From: Archangium violaceum
Lineage (GTDB): Bacteria > Myxococcota > Myxococcia > Myxococcales > Myxococcaceae
Assembly (NCBI RefSeq): GCF_016859125.1
Contig: NZ_CP069338.1
Location: forward strand, 3,969,501-4,033,500
Reading direction: 5' to 3'
Length of the DNA: 64,000 nt
In this document: positions 37,902 to 47,263 of the stretch, piece after piece
Layout: every line of letters starts with the position of its first letter
Numbering within the stretch: the stretch's first letter is position 1
Program-made: the position numbers and the translations under genes
Notes under the pieces: model-generated
The model's database searches: none
Told to the model about the DNA's origin: nothing
What the model saw: only the letters and a program-made list of their open reading frames with translations

Positions 37902-39089
37902 ATGAAGAAGAGGGGTGGAACGATGGTGCGACAATTGGTGGTGCTCGCCCTGGTGGTACTCCCCATGGGGGTCCGGGCCCAGACGGCCACCGCCGAGAGC
38001 CCGGCAGTGGGGCCCGGGGATGTGCCCGTCCTGACAGGCCCAGGCCCCGGTGCCTTGGAGCCCGTTCCCGCGCCGGTGCCCGATGTAACGCTCGTGTCAC
38101 GGCCCGGTTTCAGGGTGCTGCCCACGGCCGTGTCGGTGGTGCCCGGCCTGCTGCTGCACGGGCTGGGGCCGCTCGTGGCGGGGGACACCCGGACGGCGAA
38201 GCGGCTCTTCCTCCTGGAGGGCTCGGGCCTCGGGCTGTTGGCGGTGGGAGGGGTGCCCATCGCGTTGTCCGGGGCCTCGCGCCGGGTGATCGGCCCGCTG
38301 TACGCGGTGACGCTGGCGGGCGTGGGCTTCTTCTCCATCTCCACGCTGTCCAACCTCTACGCGGCGCTGTCGCCCGCGTTCCCTCCAGGTCTGGTGCCCC
38401 AGCGCCTGCCCCCGGTGGAACTGGAGGTGGGCTACCAGCACGTGGTGGACCCCGCCTTCGAGTACCGGCACTTCGTCTCGGTGGGGGCGCTGGCGCGGCT
38501 GGAGCGTGTGCGCCTGGAGGCCGGGGCGAGGCTGTCGCCGGACGATGGCAACCTGCGCGTGCGCGTGGGCGGGGCGTACCGGCTGATGGGGGCGCCCGAG
38601 GCCGCGCGCGGCGGCGGGGACGGCACGGCGGTGGACCTCGAGGCCGCGGCGCTCGCGCACCGCTACACCACCGAGGACTTCACCCTGGGCGGCGGCGAGC
38701 TCTTCCTGCGGGGCCGCTACGACATGGCGCGCTTCAGCCCGAGGATGGCCGGCTCCTTCGCGGAGATGGGCGTGGGCTTCGCCATGCAGCGCTACTCCTA
38801 CTCGGGCCCGGTGGACGACATCCTCTTCGAGCAGCTCCTCTTCACCATGGGCTATGGCGTGTACCTGGGGAGTGGTGGGCCCTTCCGGGGCGAGGCGCTC
38901 CTCTACTACGACCACCGCAAGGACGACTTCCCGGGTGGCATCAAGGCGGGGGGCGGCGTGCCGGGGTTCCTCGGGCTGCGCGGGCGCGTGCTCCTCACCG
39001 AGCGCTGGGGGGTGTCCGCGGACATGCAGGTGGGCTCGGCCGTGGTGGGCCGGCTGTCGCTCGTCTACGCGTTGGGAGGTGAGTCGTGA
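37902..39089 (+). CDS. Exported membrane-associated protein with beta-rich C-terminus
   Basis: Predicted 395-residue exported protein. A signal peptide (VRQLVVLALVVLPMGVRAQ) precedes two hydrophobic helices (about residues 75-160) and a C-terminal half of alternating strands rich in aromatic and charged residues, ending in VGRLSLVYALGG, as in outer-membrane barrels. The mixture of helices and strands is unusual and leaves the fold open. The ATG at 37902 has GGAGGGAG upstream; an ATG at 37887 is less likely. Its stop overlaps the start of the phosphoesterase gene by four bases (GTGA), so they are coupled. Confidence 0.65.
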   Translation: MKKRGGTMVRQLVVLALVVLPMGVRAQTATAESPAVGPGDVPVLTGPGPGALEPVPAPVPDVTLVSRPGFRVLPTAVSVVPGLLLHGLGPLVAGDTRTAKRLFLLEGSGLGLLAVGGVPIALSGASRRVIGPLYAVTLAGVGFFSISTLSNLYAALSPAFPPGLVPQRLPPVELEVGYQHVVDPAFEYRHFVSVGALARLERVRLEAGARLSPDDGNLRVRVGGAYRLMGAPEAARGGGDGTAVDLEAAALAHRYTTEDFTLGGGELFLRGRYDMARFSPRMAGSFAEMGVGFAMQRYSYSGPVDDILFEQLLFTMGYGVYLGSGGPFRGEALLYYDHRKDDFPGGIKAGGGVPGFLGLRGRVLLTERWGVSADMQVGSAVVGRLSLVYALGGES

Positions 39090-40189
39090 GGAACGTTCGC
39101 CGGGTGGCCGTCGCGCTCGCGCTGGTGGCGGGGGGGTGCAGCATGCGGCCCGCCGAGGAGCGCGCGTTGAAGGACCTGGAGGTGGGGCGCGTGGAGGCCA
39201 GCGGCGTGGCCTTCACCGTGGAGGACGGGCTGGCGGTGGTGCGCCAGGTGGAGGCGGGCACGCTGACGCTGTGGGGCTCGGCGCCGGCCTTCCACGTGCG
39301 CGCGGTGTCCTCGGACGGGGCCAACGAGACGTGGACGGTGGTGGTGCGCAACGCCATGCCGGACGCGGAGCTCACGGTGAAGGTGGGCGACGAGCCGCAG
39401 GTGGTGGACGCCCTGCCCGGGCCGCTGCCCACGGTGAAGACGTGGCGGGTGCGGGTGCCGGCGGGCGCGGAGGCCCGGATGACGGTGGCGCCGCCGCTGT
39501 GGGATCAGCCGATGCCCTTCCGCTTCGCCGCGCTGGCGGACGTGCAGGAGGCCCTGCCCCGGGTGGGTGACATCTACCAGCGCATCAACGCGGACCCCAC
39601 GCTGCGCTTCATCTTCTTCTCGGGGGACCTGACGCAGCGGGGCACCGTGGAGCAGCTGGAGGAGTTCCAGTCCCGCCTGCAGGAGTCCCGTATCCCGTTG
39701 TTCGCCACGCTGGGCAACCACGAGCTGCTCAACCCGGATCCCCGCTTCCACGAGTACTTCGGCCGGGGCAACCTGCACTTCACCTTCCAGGGCGCGCACT
39801 TCACGATGATCGACTCGGGCAACGGCTCGTTGGACCCGAGGGCCGAGGTGGAACTGGACCGGTGGCTGGAGGCGGGGCGGGACGCGGTGCACATCCTGGG
39901 CACGCACATCCCGCTGGTGGACCCCATCGGCGTGCGCAACGGCGCCTTCGCGAGCCGCAACGAGGCGGCGTCCCTGCTGGCGAAGCTGGCGCGCGCGCGG
40001 TTGGACCTCACGCTCTACGGCCACGTGCACTCGTACTACGCGTTCTCCAACGCGGGGATTCCGTCGTTCATCTCGGGCGGCGGCGGGGCCATCCCCGAGC
40101 AGTTCGATGGCGTGGGGCGGCACTTCCTCGCGGTGGAGGTGGCGCCGGGTCAGGGCGTGCGCACCGTGTCGCTGGTGCGCGTGGACTGA
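39086..40189 (+). CDS. Lipoprotein metallophosphoesterase
   Basis: Predicted 367-residue lipoprotein (signal ending LVAGGC), beginning with GTG. A beta-sandwich-like region (residues about 25-150) precedes a calcineurin-type phosphoesterase: motif I ADVQ (canonical D-x-H, here D-x-Q), GD in FFSGDLTQ, GNHE in LGNHELLN, GTHIP, and GHVH. The metal site should still form, since D-x-Q variants are tolerated in some subfamilies. Substrate unknown, but it should act in the periplasm or at the outer membrane. It is coupled to the preceding exported protein gene. Confidence 0.85.
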   Translation: MRNVRRVAVALALVAGGCSMRPAEERALKDLEVGRVEASGVAFTVEDGLAVVRQVEAGTLTLWGSAPAFHVRAVSSDGANETWTVVVRNAMPDAELTVKVGDEPQVVDALPGPLPTVKTWRVRVPAGAEARMTVAPPLWDQPMPFRFAALADVQEALPRVGDIYQRINADPTLRFIFFSGDLTQRGTVEQLEEFQSRLQESRIPLFATLGNHELLNPDPRFHEYFGRGNLHFTFQGAHFTMIDSGNGSLDPRAEVELDRWLEAGRDAVHILGTHIPLVDPIGVRNGAFASRNEAASLLAKLARARLDLTLYGHVHSYYAFSNAGIPSFISGGGGAIPEQFDGVGRHFLAVEVAPGQGVRTVSLVRVD

Positions 40190-40199
40190 GGGGGCCGTC

Positions 40200-40994
40200 C
40201 TACTTCGACACGCTGGGAGGCGTCCCCGTCTCCTGGCGCGCCGCGGGCGGGGCCGGGGCCTGATCGAGCTTCTCGGGGTCTCCCCCCACGGCGAGGGTGT
40301 TGCGCAGCGCCTCCACCGCGGCGTCCAGCACGCCCTGGCCCACGAGGTTGCTGAGCGTCAGCCCCAGGCAGATGCTCTTCGCCTTGTCATCGATGGTGGA
40401 CTGGCGGATCTGCGAGAGCTCCCGCGCGAAGTCCTCCTTCTCGCTGGCGCTCAGGTTCTGCATCATCGAGAAGGCGAGCACCGGCAGGGCCTCGTGGATT
40501 TGAGTGAAGGAGACGGTCTGCATCGTCTTCGCCACCAGCTCGGCGCGCACCTTGGCGCGCGCCCGGTCCACCGCCCTGTCCGTGGCGGAGAGGATGACCT
40601 GCAGCAGCGCGCTGGGCCCGATGCCGACGTCCTGATCTCCCACGCGCACCGTGAAGGCCGCGGAGCGGAGGATGCCCATGGCGCCGAAGCCGGCGAGCAG
40701 CGTCTGGCCGATCCGCTGCGCCGCCACGCCTCCGTCGTTCTCCGTGGGCGCCAGCCCCACGATGTTCTGGGTGATGCCGATGCTCCAGGGCATCGTCCTG
40801 ATCGCCAGCAGCGCCATGGACGCCGCGAGCACGTTGATCAGCGTATAGGTGAAGGCGTGCTGGTTGGCGATGGCCCGGAAGGGATCGTCCTTGTACCGGG
40901 AGATGAGCTCTCCAATCCCGATGAAGGCGCCAATGAAGCACACCGCGACGTACTGCGACGCGTCCGCCAACAACTCGAGGATCTCGGGGCTCAT
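40200..40994 (-). CDS. Membrane protein, unknown function
   Basis: A 264-residue protein with two or three N-terminal hydrophobic helices (YVAVCFIGAFIGIGELI; FTYTLINVLAASMALLAI) and a long, mostly helical cytoplasmic C-terminal part of about 150 residues (coiled-coil-like, rich in Ala, Glu, Lys). A conserved-looking RYKDDPF loop follows the first helix. No family recognised. The start at the ATG 40994 has a GGGGG run upstream. It ends 10 bases from the phosphoesterase stop, converging on it. Confidence 0.6.
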   Translation of the reverse strand: MSPEILELLADASQYVAVCFIGAFIGIGELISRYKDDPFRAIANQHAFTYTLINVLAASMALLAIRTMPWSIGITQNIVGLAPTENDGGVAAQRIGQTLLAGFGAMGILRSAAFTVRVGDQDVGIGPSALLQVILSATDRAVDRARAKVRAELVAKTMQTVSFTQIHEALPVLAFSMMQNLSASEKEDFARELSQIRQSTIDDKAKSICLGLTLSNLVGQGVLDAAVEALRNTLAVGGDPEKLDQAPAPPAARQETGTPPSVSK

Positions 40995-41217
40995 GGCCCC
41001 CGATTCTACCGCCACGCCGCCACCCCCATGAGACCTCAAATGTAGGGTCCCCCGCCCACATGTGGGGAGTCATCCCCGCCCCGCGTCGCTGGCGGGAAGG
41101 GGAGGGAACGCGGCGCGGGGCCGATAAATCGGCCTCGGGGCGGACCCCCTTGAAATGGCACTGAACATCTGTGCACATGGGGGCCCCACGCTGCACGCTG
41201 GAGGGGAGTCCCTGCCC

Positions 41218-41736
41218 ATGTTCGACGCGACGGAAAATGATCCCATCTCGCCCGCGATGCGGGCGCTGCTCGAGGTGTTCTCCACGGAGTTGTCCGAGGT
41301 GAAGTTCCCGGACGTGGACGCGGAGGTGTTGGAGGAAGCGGCGAGCCGGGTGAGGGCGCAGGCCGAGGCGGTGGCGAAGGCGCAGGCGGCGCTGGAGGCG
41401 GCGCGCCAGGCGCTGGGTGAGAGCCAGGAGGCGCTGCTGCAGAAGGGCCAGCGGGCGCTGTCGTACGCGCGCGTCTTCGCCGAGGAGGACGAGGCGCTGA
41501 GCACGAAGCTGGAGGCCATCAGCCTGCCGAGGGCGGCGCGCAAGGGCGTGCGTCCGGAGGGGGGCGTGGCCGCCGAGGCCGCGCAGAACGAGGAGTCCGC
41601 GCCGCGCCGTCGGGGCCGTCCGCCGAAGTCCCGCCCGAGCGCGCCGCTGTTCGCCGATGGCAGCTCGCCCGAGGCTCTCGCCGCCGCCACCGAGCCGGTC
41701 GAGGCGCCCGTGGCCGCCCGTCCCGCGGCGGCGTGA
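41218..41736 (+). CDS. Coiled-coil protein with AT-hook
   Basis: A 172-residue protein. Residues about 35-105 are a long alpha-helix with heptad Ala/Leu/Glu pattern (EVLEEAASRVRAQAEAVAKA and on), a likely dimeric coiled coil. Near residue 130 comes RRRGRPPKSRPS, an AT-hook (GRP core with flanking basics) that binds the minor groove of AT-rich DNA, followed by a Pro/Ala-rich tail. So it may be a small architectural DNA-binding protein, as CarD-like and HMGA-like proteins are in myxobacteria. The ATG at 41218 is preceded by GGAGGGGAG; an ATG at 41155 is less likely. Confidence 0.6.
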   Translation: MFDATENDPISPAMRALLEVFSTELSEVKFPDVDAEVLEEAASRVRAQAEAVAKAQAALEAARQALGESQEALLQKGQRALSYARVFAEEDEALSTKLEAISLPRAARKGVRPEGGVAAEAAQNEESAPRRRGRPPKSRPSAPLFADGSSPEALAAATEPVEAPVAARPAAA

Positions 41737-41769
41737 GACATCCCCCGCGCCCGTCCCCGAAAAGACACC

Positions 41770-41828
41770 GCCCGGAGGCACGGCTTCTCCCGGAGCCCCC
41801 TCCGTAAGAAGAACGTCCCTCCGGGCGA
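41770..41828. terminator. Inverted repeat between convergent genes
   Basis: CGCCCGGAGG and CCTCCGGGCG, perfect 10-bp arms with an internal CTCCCGGAG hairpin, between the AT-hook gene and the end of the TonB operon. Without a T-run on either side; a possible bidirectional terminator. Confidence 0.45.
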
Positions 41829-41888
41829 TGGACCGCCCCCGGGAGGCAGCTTCCGGGAGCGGCGTACCGACGACTGCTCAGCTGAAGC

Positions 41889-43256
41889 TCAGTTCTCCGG
41901 GTACGCCGTCCAGTCGGCCGTCCAGTCCTGGCTGCCCACCGCGCCGATGAACTTCGCGCTGGTGTCGAAGAAGCCGTTCGCCGGAGGCGTGGCGGCGCTG
42001 CTGGCGATGAGCGCCGGGGACTCGGCCGCCGGCTTGAAGTTCGGCGTCTTCACGTTCAGCGCGGCGTCCAGCTTCGGGTCCACCACCTGGTTGTTGTTGG
42101 CCGCGGCGAGGATCTGCTCCGGCTCCTTGTAGATGGAGCCATCGCTCAGCCGGGTGGCGTCCTCGTTGATGGTGGCGCCGCTGGAGTCCTTCACCGGGTT
42201 GGCCGAGTAGCCGATGGACGTGGTGTCGTCCTTGTTGTCCCAGAAGATGACGTTCTTGAAGGACAGGCCGCCGGTCTCGGAGAGCTGCGCCGAGGCCGCG
42301 CCGTCCACGTCCACCGCCCTGTCGGCGAAGTAGGCCACGACGGCGTTGTTCAGCTTGATGCCGGCGCCGGTGTTGAACACCAGGCCCTCCTGCTTGGTGC
42401 CCGTGGCGGCCGCCGGACGGTTGGAGCCGAGGAACGAGGCGTTCCAGATCTCCGGCACGGAGCGCGGGGTGGCCGTGTTGCTGGACTTGTTGCCGCTGGC
42501 CTCGATGGCGCGGTTGCCCACCTTGTCGTTCTGCTGAACGATGAGGAACTGCACGTTGCCGCTGTAGCCCAGGTCATAGTCCAGGCCGTCGTCGTCCGGC
42601 TGGCTGATGAGGATGTGCTTCAGGTTGGCGGTGCCGCCGAACATCTCCACGCCGTCGTCGGCGCCCATGTGCACCTGGACGTAGTCGATCTCCGTCTTCG
42701 TGCCGCACGCGCCCACGGTCAGGCCGTTGAGCTCGTTGTCCTCGGCCAGCTCGAAGCCGGCGAACTCGATGCGGGCGTACTTCAGCTTGCCGCAGTCGTG
42801 GGTGTCGTCCTCACCGCCGTACTTCGTGCGATCGTCGCCGCTGGTGGCGAAGAAGCCCTCGACGGTGTTCTGGCCGCCGGAGACGTTGATCTTCGCCTTG
42901 CCCAGCAGCACCACGCCGCCCCAGTCACCCGCGGCGCGCTCGCCCTCGGCCTGAGCGCTGGTGAAGACAATGGGCTTCTCCGCCGTGCCCACCGCGTTCA
43001 GCTTCGCGTTGCGGGTGATGATGAGCGCGCTGTTCTCCCCGCCGAGGATCTTCGTGCCCGGCTCGATGGTGAGCGTGCCGCTCTCCACGAAGATGTAGCC
43101 CTTGAGCGTGTAGACCTTGTCGGCGGTCCAGGTGGTGTCCTGGGTGATGTTGGTGGTGATGTCGTCGCTGGTATCCGGCGGCACCGGCTCCACCTTCGTG
43201 CCGCAGCCAGCGAGCAGGGCCATTCCGAGCGTCAGACCAAGAGCGAACCTCTTCAT
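41889..43256 (-). CDS. Parallel beta-helix lipoprotein of the TonB operon
   Basis: Predicted 455-residue lipoprotein (signal ending LLAGCG). The rest is a series of short beta strands with regularly spaced N, G and V ([52 protein letters not shown]), the pattern of a right-handed parallel beta-helix, with DDG and DDD loops that may bind calcium. It is the last gene of the operon, 27 bases after the receptor, so it is probably the surface-exposed or periplasmic partner of that receptor and may bind its substrate. The substrate is unknown. Confidence 0.8.
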   Translation of the reverse strand: MKRFALGLTLGMALLAGCGTKVEPVPPDTSDDITTNITQDTTWTADKVYTLKGYIFVESGTLTIEPGTKILGGENSALIITRNAKLNAVGTAEKPIVFTSAQAEGERAAGDWGGVVLLGKAKINVSGGQNTVEGFFATSGDDRTKYGGEDDTHDCGKLKYARIEFAGFELAEDNELNGLTVGACGTKTEIDYVQVHMGADDGVEMFGGTANLKHILISQPDDDGLDYDLGYSGNVQFLIVQQNDKVGNRAIEASGNKSSNTATPRSVPEIWNASFLGSNRPAAATGTKQEGLVFNTGAGIKLNNAVVAYFADRAVDVDGAASAQLSETGGLSFKNVIFWDNKDDTTSIGYSANPVKDSSGATINEDATRLSDGSIYKEPEQILAAANNNQVVDPKLDAALNVKTPNFKPAAESPALIASSAATPPANGFFDTSAKFIGAVGSQDWTADWTAYPEN

Positions 43257-43283
43257 GTGAATGCTTCCTTGTGACTGCGGGTG

Positions 43284-46200
43284 TTAGAGGGTCCAGCCCA
43301 GCGACGCGGAGAAGGCGACGCCCGGGCGGTACTTCAGGACGGTGATGCCGCCTTGATCCAGCACGACGGCGGAGTTGAGGAGGTTGGAGCCGGTGAGCTT
43401 GAGCTGCATGCCGCTGCCCAGCTTCTGGCTGATGGCCAGGTCCACGCGGTGGAAGGGCTTCTCGTAGGTGTCGGGCAGCTTCTGCACGCCGACCTCGCTG
43501 ATGCGCGGGCCGTAGACGTTGTAGAGCAGGGCGACCTCGGTGCCGCTCTCCTGGCGGTCGTAGCCGAGGTTGAGGTTGATGACGTAGGGCGACTGGCCCT
43601 GCATGGGCCGGTTGCTGTTGGTCTGCGCGCCCAGCTTCTCCGGGTCCGTGAGGACGATGTTGGACTGGATGAGGGTGAGGTTGGCGGCGGCGCGGAAGTT
43701 GGAGAGGGCCGGGGAGATGCGGGCGAGCGACGCGCGCGCCTCCAGCTCCACGCCGTAGCTGCGCGCTCCGTCCGCGTTGTCGAAGCCGACGTCACCGGAC
43801 TGGGGGTTGAGGATGATGCGCTCGATGGGGTCCTGGAACTGCTTGTAGAAGGCGCTGGCGGCGAGCACCTCGTTCTCCCCCACGAACCACTCCGCGCGGG
43901 CATCGATGTTGTGGATGCGCGTCTCGAGCAGGTTCGGATTACCGGACACGTTCCGGCGGCGCACGAAGTCGAAGAAGATGAACGGGGCGAGCTCGCGGAA
44001 GGTGGGCCGGGCCAGGGTGTAGCTGTAGCCGGCGCGCAGGTTCACCTCGGGGCTGAGCGCGTAGATGGCGTTGAGGGCCGGCAGCACGTCCAGGTACTTC
44101 GCGTCGTTGCTCGCGGTGGGGGTGGTGTCGAACGGGGTGTGGGCGGTGAGCTGCTGGAGGGAGTGCTCCACGCGTACGCCGCCCACCAGGCGCAGCGGCT
44201 CCACGGGCTTGTAGTCCGCCGTGACGAAGCCGGCGAAGATGCCGAGGTAGGCGTCATAGGCGTCATCGCCGCGGGTGGTCTCGCGCAGGCGGATGCCGGA
44301 GCCCAGGTTGTCGGAGGCGAAGAGCTGCTCGGGAGGCAGGGACGCGTCCACCGGGTCGCCGGTGAGCTGGTAGCGGAAGCGGCGGGCGGAGAAGTCGCGG
44401 AAGGACATCTGCGCCAGGCCGCCCGCCTTCAGGCGCACGTCGGAGAAGGGGAGGGTGAGGCTGGCGCTGCCGCCGGTGGAGCTCTCGCCCAGCTCGGCGA
44501 AGAAGCGCTCGCCGCTGTTGGGCTGGCTGGGGAAGGAGAACTTGCCGGAGGGATCGCTCAGGTCGTCGCTGTAGAGGGTGTCTCGCGTGTCCGGCTCATC
44601 GCGCTCCACGCGGCTGAAGTTGGCCTGCCAGTCGATCTCGGCGTCGCTCAGCGTGTTGAGGCGGTGGAAGCCGCGCACCTGGTTGAAGGAGAGGAAGCGG
44701 GAGACGAACTGCAGGCGGGTGCTCTCGAAGAGCTCCGAGCGCTCGTTGTTCACGCCGCGCGAGGTGATGCCGGCGCTGTCCGTGCCGCGTGTGTAGAGGC
44801 TGAAGAGGGTGAGCTCGTTGTCGCGGTCGAACTGGTAGCCCACGCTGGCCAGGGCGCTGAGGCTGGTGGACTCGCTGCCCTGGAGGGTGGTGGCGGCGTC
44901 GCGCGCCTCGAGCTCCTCCTCCGGACGGGTGGCGCGGGCGAACTCGGCCACGCGCGCGCTCTCCTTGCGCCCATAGTTGACGGTGGCCAGGTAGCCCAGG
45001 CGGCGGTTGCCGAAGCGCAGCGTGTCACCCATGGACACGCCCAGGCCCAGGTTGGGCAGCGACCGGGTCTGACGCGCGGACCAGACATTGGAGAAGCTCT
45101 TCCAGGTGTCCACCGAGCTGCCCATGCGCTCGTCGCGGGGCAGGTTCGCCGGCAGCTGGCGCTCGGGGTCCGGGAAGCTCAGGGACTCCAGGAGGCTGCC
45201 CGGCTGCGCGTTGCGCTGCTGGAAGGTGGCGATGCTGTCGCCGGACAGGGAGATGCGCGGCTTGAGCTCGAACTTGCTCGGGTAGGTGTTGGTCTCGATG
45301 AGGAGCGTGCCACCGCCGAAGGTGCCGGGCAGGTCGGGGGTGTAGCTCTTCACCACGTTGAGGTTGGCCAGCAGGCTGGTGGGGAACAGGTCCAACGGCA
45401 CCGAGGGCTCATCCGGCTCGGGGCTGGGCAGCAGCGCGCCGTTGAGCAGCGTCACCGCGTAGCGTCCACCCAGGCCGCGCAGCAGCACGAAGCGGCCATC
45501 CACCACCGTGGCGCTCACCACGCGCTTCACCGCGTCCGAGGCGCTCGAGTCCGGGGTGCGGGCGATCTCCTGGGAGCTGATGGCGTCGGACACGGTGGCG
45601 GCCTTCTTGCGCTCCTGGAGCAGCGCGCCCTCGGCGCGGCGGTCCGCGCGGGCCTCGACGACGACCTCCTGCACGGCGCCCGCGTCGGCGCTCAGCTGCA
45701 CGTCCAGCTTCGTGGCCTTGCCCTCCTCCACGACGACGCCGGTGATGCGGCGGCCCTCGTAGACGTCATAGAAGACGCGCAGGTCATACTTCCCGGGGGG
45801 CAGCGCCAGCTGGTAGTTGCCGTCGATGTCCGTGAGGACGCTCTTCTGCGCGCCGGTGACGACCTTCACCGTGGCCTCGATGAGGGTCTCCTTCGTCTGC
45901 GCGTCGGTGACCTGGCCATAGACGCCGGTGAAGCCCGGGGGCGGAGTGGCCGAATCGGCCATCATCTCGTCCTCTCCCTGTCCTTCGGGGAGCGTGTCTT
46001 CTCCGGCGGTGGCACCCGGCTCGGCCACGGGAGCATCCTGAGCCACGGGAGCATCCTGAGCCACGGGAGCGTCCTGAGCCACAGGAGGAGCGTCGACCGC
46101 GTCGGCAGGAGCCGGAGCCGCGGGCTCGGGGGTGACCGGCTCGACGGGCGTGGTGACCGGATCCGCGGGAGCGGTAACGGAGGGGCTCGTGGTGGGAGCG

Positions 46201-46298
46201 GTCCCCTCGGGAGCGGGCGTCTGCGCCATCACGGGCGCGGCCAGCAGTGCGAGCGCCGCCATCGCGGCGCGAATGGAATGGAGACGGAGAGACAACAC
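43284..46298 (-). CDS. TonB-dependent outer-membrane receptor
   Basis: TonB-dependent transporter of about 1004 residues. A signal peptide (AAMAALALLAAPVMA) is followed by a Pro/Ala-rich region with a tandem hexapeptide (PVAQDA), a carboxypeptidase-regulatory-like beta domain (about 120-205, GVYGQVTDAQTKETL), the plug (KKAATVSDAISSQEIARTPD, VVDGRFVLLRGLGGRYAVTLLNG) and a large barrel ending FSASLGWTL. No iron- or vitamin-specific signature visible. I chose GTG 46298 with GAGGAG upstream. The receptor works with TonB, ExbB and two ExbD proteins encoded upstream in the same operon. Confidence 0.87.
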   Translation of the reverse strand: MLSLRLHSIRAAMAALALLAAPVMAQTPAPEGTAPTTSPSVTAPADPVTTPVEPVTPEPAAPAPADAVDAPPVAQDAPVAQDAPVAQDAPVAEPGATAGEDTLPEGQGEDEMMADSATPPPGFTGVYGQVTDAQTKETLIEATVKVVTGAQKSVLTDIDGNYQLALPPGKYDLRVFYDVYEGRRITGVVVEEGKATKLDVQLSADAGAVQEVVVEARADRRAEGALLQERKKAATVSDAISSQEIARTPDSSASDAVKRVVSATVVDGRFVLLRGLGGRYAVTLLNGALLPSPEPDEPSVPLDLFPTSLLANLNVVKSYTPDLPGTFGGGTLLIETNTYPSKFELKPRISLSGDSIATFQQRNAQPGSLLESLSFPDPERQLPANLPRDERMGSSVDTWKSFSNVWSARQTRSLPNLGLGVSMGDTLRFGNRRLGYLATVNYGRKESARVAEFARATRPEEELEARDAATTLQGSESTSLSALASVGYQFDRDNELTLFSLYTRGTDSAGITSRGVNNERSELFESTRLQFVSRFLSFNQVRGFHRLNTLSDAEIDWQANFSRVERDEPDTRDTLYSDDLSDPSGKFSFPSQPNSGERFFAELGESSTGGSASLTLPFSDVRLKAGGLAQMSFRDFSARRFRYQLTGDPVDASLPPEQLFASDNLGSGIRLRETTRGDDAYDAYLGIFAGFVTADYKPVEPLRLVGGVRVEHSLQQLTAHTPFDTTPTASNDAKYLDVLPALNAIYALSPEVNLRAGYSYTLARPTFRELAPFIFFDFVRRRNVSGNPNLLETRIHNIDARAEWFVGENEVLAASAFYKQFQDPIERIILNPQSGDVGFDNADGARSYGVELEARASLARISPALSNFRAAANLTLIQSNIVLTDPEKLGAQTNSNRPMQGQSPYVINLNLGYDRQESGTEVALLYNVYGPRISEVGVQKLPDTYEKPFHRVDLAISQKLGSGMQLKLTGSNLLNSAVVLDQGGITVLKYRPGVAFSASLGWTL
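46024..46077 (-). repeat. 18-bp tandem repeat inside receptor gene
   Basis: Three near-identical 18-bp units (GCCACGGGAGCATCCTGA, the third with one change) encode the PVAQDA hexapeptide repeated in the periplasmic linker of the receptor. The length may vary between strains; it stays in frame. Confidence 0.8.
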
Positions 46299-46396
46299 GG
46301 GACTCCTCACCGACGGGCGCGCGTACAGAACGCGACGCCCGTGGCAACTGAATGGATGGAATGTGAAATATTGGAAACCGAGAAGCGGACTTCAGG

Positions 46397-46837
46397 TCAC
46401 GGAGCCGCGGGTTCCGCGACGGCATCGGGAACCACCGCCACGGTGATGTTTCCGCCGCGTGCCAGGTCCATGACATCCATCGCGCTGCCGTACGGCACGT
46501 CGTTTTCCGCGTCGAAGAAGACGATCTTGTCCGGGCGCGCGTTGAGCATCCGCTTCAGCCGGGCCACGAGCTGGTCTCGCGGCACGTCCTCGCGGTTGAT
46601 CTGCACCGCGCCCGTCTTCGTGACGGTGAGCACCACGGGCGGGAGCGCGCCGGGAGGAGGCGGAGCCACCTCGGTCTGGTCGTCCGCCTTGCCGGGCACG
46701 TCCATCCACATCTGCTTGGTCATCAGCGGGGTGACGACCATGAAGATGATGAGGAGCACCAGCACCACGTCCACCAGGGGGGTCACGTTCATCGCCGGGC
46801 GGATGCCGCCCTTGCCACCACCGAGATCGAAGGCCAT
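46397..46837 (-). CDS. exbD: ExbD-type energy transducer subunit (second copy)
   Basis: A 146-residue ExbD/TolR protein. One transmembrane helix carries the proton-path aspartate (MNVTPLVDVVLVLLIIFMVV), followed by a periplasmic domain (VVLTVTKTGAVQINREDVP and FFDAENDVPYG). With ExbB it uses the proton gradient to energise TonB. It follows the first exbD by 12 bases. Two different exbD genes in one operon are common in bacteria with specialised TonB systems. A proline-rich stretch (EVAPPPPGALPP) is present after the helix. Confidence 0.9.
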   Translation of the reverse strand: MAFDLGGGKGGIRPAMNVTPLVDVVLVLLIIFMVVTPLMTKQMWMDVPGKADDQTEVAPPPPGALPPVVLTVTKTGAVQINREDVPRDQLVARLKRMLNARPDKIVFFDAENDVPYGSAMDVMDLARGGNITVAVVPDAVAEPAAP

Positions 46838-46849
46838 GGCCGTGCGCTC

Positions 46850-47263
46850 CTAGTTCTTCTTCAGGTCGACGACCTGCAGCGAGATGCCCGGGAAGCCGAT
46901 GTCCTGCAGCGTCTTGAAGACACCGCGCACCTCGGCGTAGCGCACGGCGCGGTCGGCCTTGAGCACCACGCGCGACTCGGGATCCTTCTCGTGGATGGCC
47001 CGGAGCCGCTCGACGAGCTGCTCGCGCGGCAGCTCCTTGCGGTCCAGGAAGAGGGCCCCCTGCGCGGTGAGGCTCACCGTGGTGGGGGTGAGGGAGTTGT
47101 CCTCGCCCTTGTCCGGGTTGAGCACCGCGGGCAGCTCCACCGCGGCACCGGCCTCGAGCTGGGGCGTGACGACCATGAAGATGATGAGGAGGACGAGCAC
47201 CACGTCCACCAGCGGCGTCACGTTCATCTCGGGCGTGAGCCCGCCACTACGCCGGGCGGACAT
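46850..47263 (-). CDS. exbD: ExbD-type energy transducer subunit (first copy)
   Basis: A 137-residue ExbD/TolR protein: N-terminal cytoplasmic basic stretch, helix MNVTPLVDVVLVLLIIFMVV with the essential aspartate, and periplasmic domain (LDRKELPREQLVERLRAI, VVLKADRAVRYAEVRGVF). The ATG at 47263, with GGAGG upstream, overlaps the end of exbB by 17 bases, which implies coupling and stoichiometric production. The identical transmembrane segment shows that the two exbD genes arose by duplication. Confidence 0.9.
   Translation of the reverse strand: MSARRSGGLTPEMNVTPLVDVVLVLLIIFMVVTPQLEAGAAVELPAVLNPDKGEDNSLTPTTVSLTAQGALFLDRKELPREQLVERLRAIHEKDPESRVVLKADRAVRYAEVRGVFKTLQDIGFPGISLQVVDLKKN

Noticed and set aside
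46024-46077. CRISPR-like short repeats
   Set aside because: Three directly adjacent 18-bp units without spacers, in frame inside the receptor gene.
43281-46853. A 1190-residue open frame on the plus strand across the TonB receptor
   Set aside because: It is the antisense shadow of the receptor and exbD genes; the opposite strand has clear domain motifs and ribosome sites.
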